Source: Lysobacterales bacterium UBA5700 (GTDB lineage Bacteria > Pseudomonadota > Gammaproteobacteria > Xanthomonadales > Xanthomonadaceae). Taken from it: a DNA stretch of 24,212 bases. Shown one piece after another: positions 24,101 through 24,212 of the stretch. The first letter of the stretch is position 1. Each line of letters opens with the position of its first letter. The notes below the pieces were generated by a model. The model was not told where the DNA came from. It saw nothing but the letters and a program-made list of their open reading frames with translations, and searched no databases. Where the stretch lies: NCBI GenBank assembly GCA_002420085.1, contig DIHI01000087.1:86796-111007 (forward strand). Reading direction: 5' to 3'. A program made the position numbers and the translations under genes.

Positions 24101-24212
24101 AGCAGCCAGTCCAGCCCTGGGCGATCGTCGAGATCGGCCGACACCAGACAGATATCGCAATGATCGGCGGCGATCCGCTCGCTCGCTGCCGCCGCAGCCG
24201 AGACCCATGCGA
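21097..24212 (-). CDS. c-di-GMP phosphodiesterase-type regulator: REC(degenerate)-PAS-PAS-LOV-like-GGDEF(degenerate)-EAL-REC, 5' end outside the window
   Basis: The frame stays open to the window edge: 22 more codons (ending ADHCDICL) precede the in-frame GTG at 24144, so the gene is 5'-truncated; 1037 residues are visible. Numbering from that GTG: a degenerate receiver (to about 70), PAS (83-190), PAS (205-300), a LOV-like PAS (305-425, GRNCRFLHG with Cys356), GGDEF (440-598) with AADVF instead of GGDEF, EAL (605-855), and a C-terminal receiver (875-990) with Asp881/Asp882 and phosphoacceptor Asp925 (LSDQRMP). The EAL domain keeps EALVRW (643-648), EITES, DDFGTGYSSLSYLKRLP, KLKIDR and AEGIET, so c-di-GMP hydrolysis is likely while synthesis is not. 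It converges on the histidine kinase with an 8 bp overlap. The EAL-REC end recalls Xanthomonas RavR (GGDEF-EAL-REC). Confidence 0.9.
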   Translation of the reverse strand, partial: AWVSAAAAASERIAADHCDICLVSADLDDRPGLDWLLEALAQGVRIPLAFLAGRDDEEASRSALGAGALDSLDRNHLSAATLTRSLRFALERATLERALLAERERYRLLFEHAPMPMLMCNLADGRILLANRAVARLYGYDPEELVGGLNLSGLWPAHAVPSLDLDRIASATGRAAEHRHRRKDGSLLDVSLHAEAVDLGTDRVLLLKILDIGTQLRAERAMREQSKQLRKILADVTDGLLVIDENGRVQLANAAAGRILATPAERLEGQSLPLPLEPDGQNEDLSLTHADGTRLELEARIAHTQWQGSPARIVTLRDVSEAARTQAQLRMLSRAVEASHSAIMIADARQPDLPIVFANPAFEQVTGYSIAEALGRNCRFLHGNDRDQPEIEEVRSAIRDGRECNVLLRNYRKDGSRFWNQLTLSPMRDGNGAIRHFLAIATDVTREVEREAELAAFANRDPTTQLPLFTGLKSLIETQIDAARRDDDALALLLIDIDQFDNINRSLSHDFGDEVLRKVAQRIDALLDGRGTLSRLAADVFVALVPCRQRSLDPLALAEDIRAEVQRVLRLPPYDLNLSCTIGVALSPDQADSLKTLLNNAQTAMRKGKLAGRNTVVAFRSEFAEELRDRIALGSRLRDAVIEGELKLHFQPQVNGHDGRIIGLEALVRWQSPEHGLVMPSRFIGVAEDLGIIVPLGKWVLRETCRVLRGWLEAGHDDVFVSVNVSTQQLLHEDFCEEVLALLAEHGVPPSMLEIEITESAIVENTERVRSIMMQLRHAGIRLALDDFGTGYSSLSYLKRLPIDKLKIDRCFVSEVTIDSNDAAIARAIIAMGHQLRMVILAEGIETPEQLGFLRRNHCDLFQGYLLGRPLDATATEALLRMRYLLPEAFEATRPDRVLLLVDDEENILRALTRVFRREGYRILTASSVEQAFSLLASHRVQVILSDQRMPDCSGTEFLGRVKELYPDTIRMILSGYTDLSTVTEAINRGAIYRFLTKPWDDEELRSHIREAFRAHVDSGNAPETVAPSTMRSLAIN

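Overview
The window is GC-rich DNA from a polarly flagellated gammaproteobacterium. The flagellar gene order, the mix of sigma-54 and sigma-28 promoters, the CheV–FlgB arrangement and the atypical PilZ gene next to fliS suggest a Xanthomonadales-like lineage. That assignment is inference from gene content; no 16S rRNA or other marker is present.

Layout. Positions 1-2092 (+) hold the 3' end of glmU and a complete glmS, the UDP-GlcNAc precursor pathway. A convergent junction follows. From 2134 to 18057 the minus strand carries a compact flagellar block. Read in transcription order (right to left) it is cheV, then flgBCDEF, then flgGHIJKL, then fliC, fliD, a 38-codon small ORF, fliS, a fliT-like gene and an atypical PilZ gene. 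From 18265 to 21104 the plus strand carries flgA, then flgM-flgN-histidine kinase. From 21097 to the right edge (-) lies a very large c-di-GMP signalling protein (degenerate REC, PAS, PAS, LOV-like PAS, degenerate GGDEF, EAL, REC), cut off at its N-terminus by the window edge. No gene-free stretch exceeds about 220 bases.

Regulation can be read directly. Near-consensus sigma-54 sites (GG-N10-GC within TGGCAY...TTGCA) precede flgB, flgG and flgA. Sigma-28 (FliA) sites precede flgM, fliC and, less perfectly, cheV. This fits the usual hierarchy: sigma-54 genes build the rod, rings and hook; export of FlgM then releases FliA, which switches on flagellin, FlgM and chemotaxis genes. The histidine kinase is the third gene of the flgM operon, so it probably belongs to the late class.

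Most worth a second look are: (1) the LOV-like PAS domain with its photoactive-type cysteine inside the EAL protein, which would link blue light to c-di-GMP and motility; (2) a small ORF with the only strong ribosome binding site in a chain of ATGA-coupled genes (small ORF-fliS-fliT-pilZ); (3) a cheV promoter placed so that the mRNA would be leaderless; (4) a perfect dyad abutting the fliC promoter; (5) two strong hairpins in the flgE-flgF spacer.
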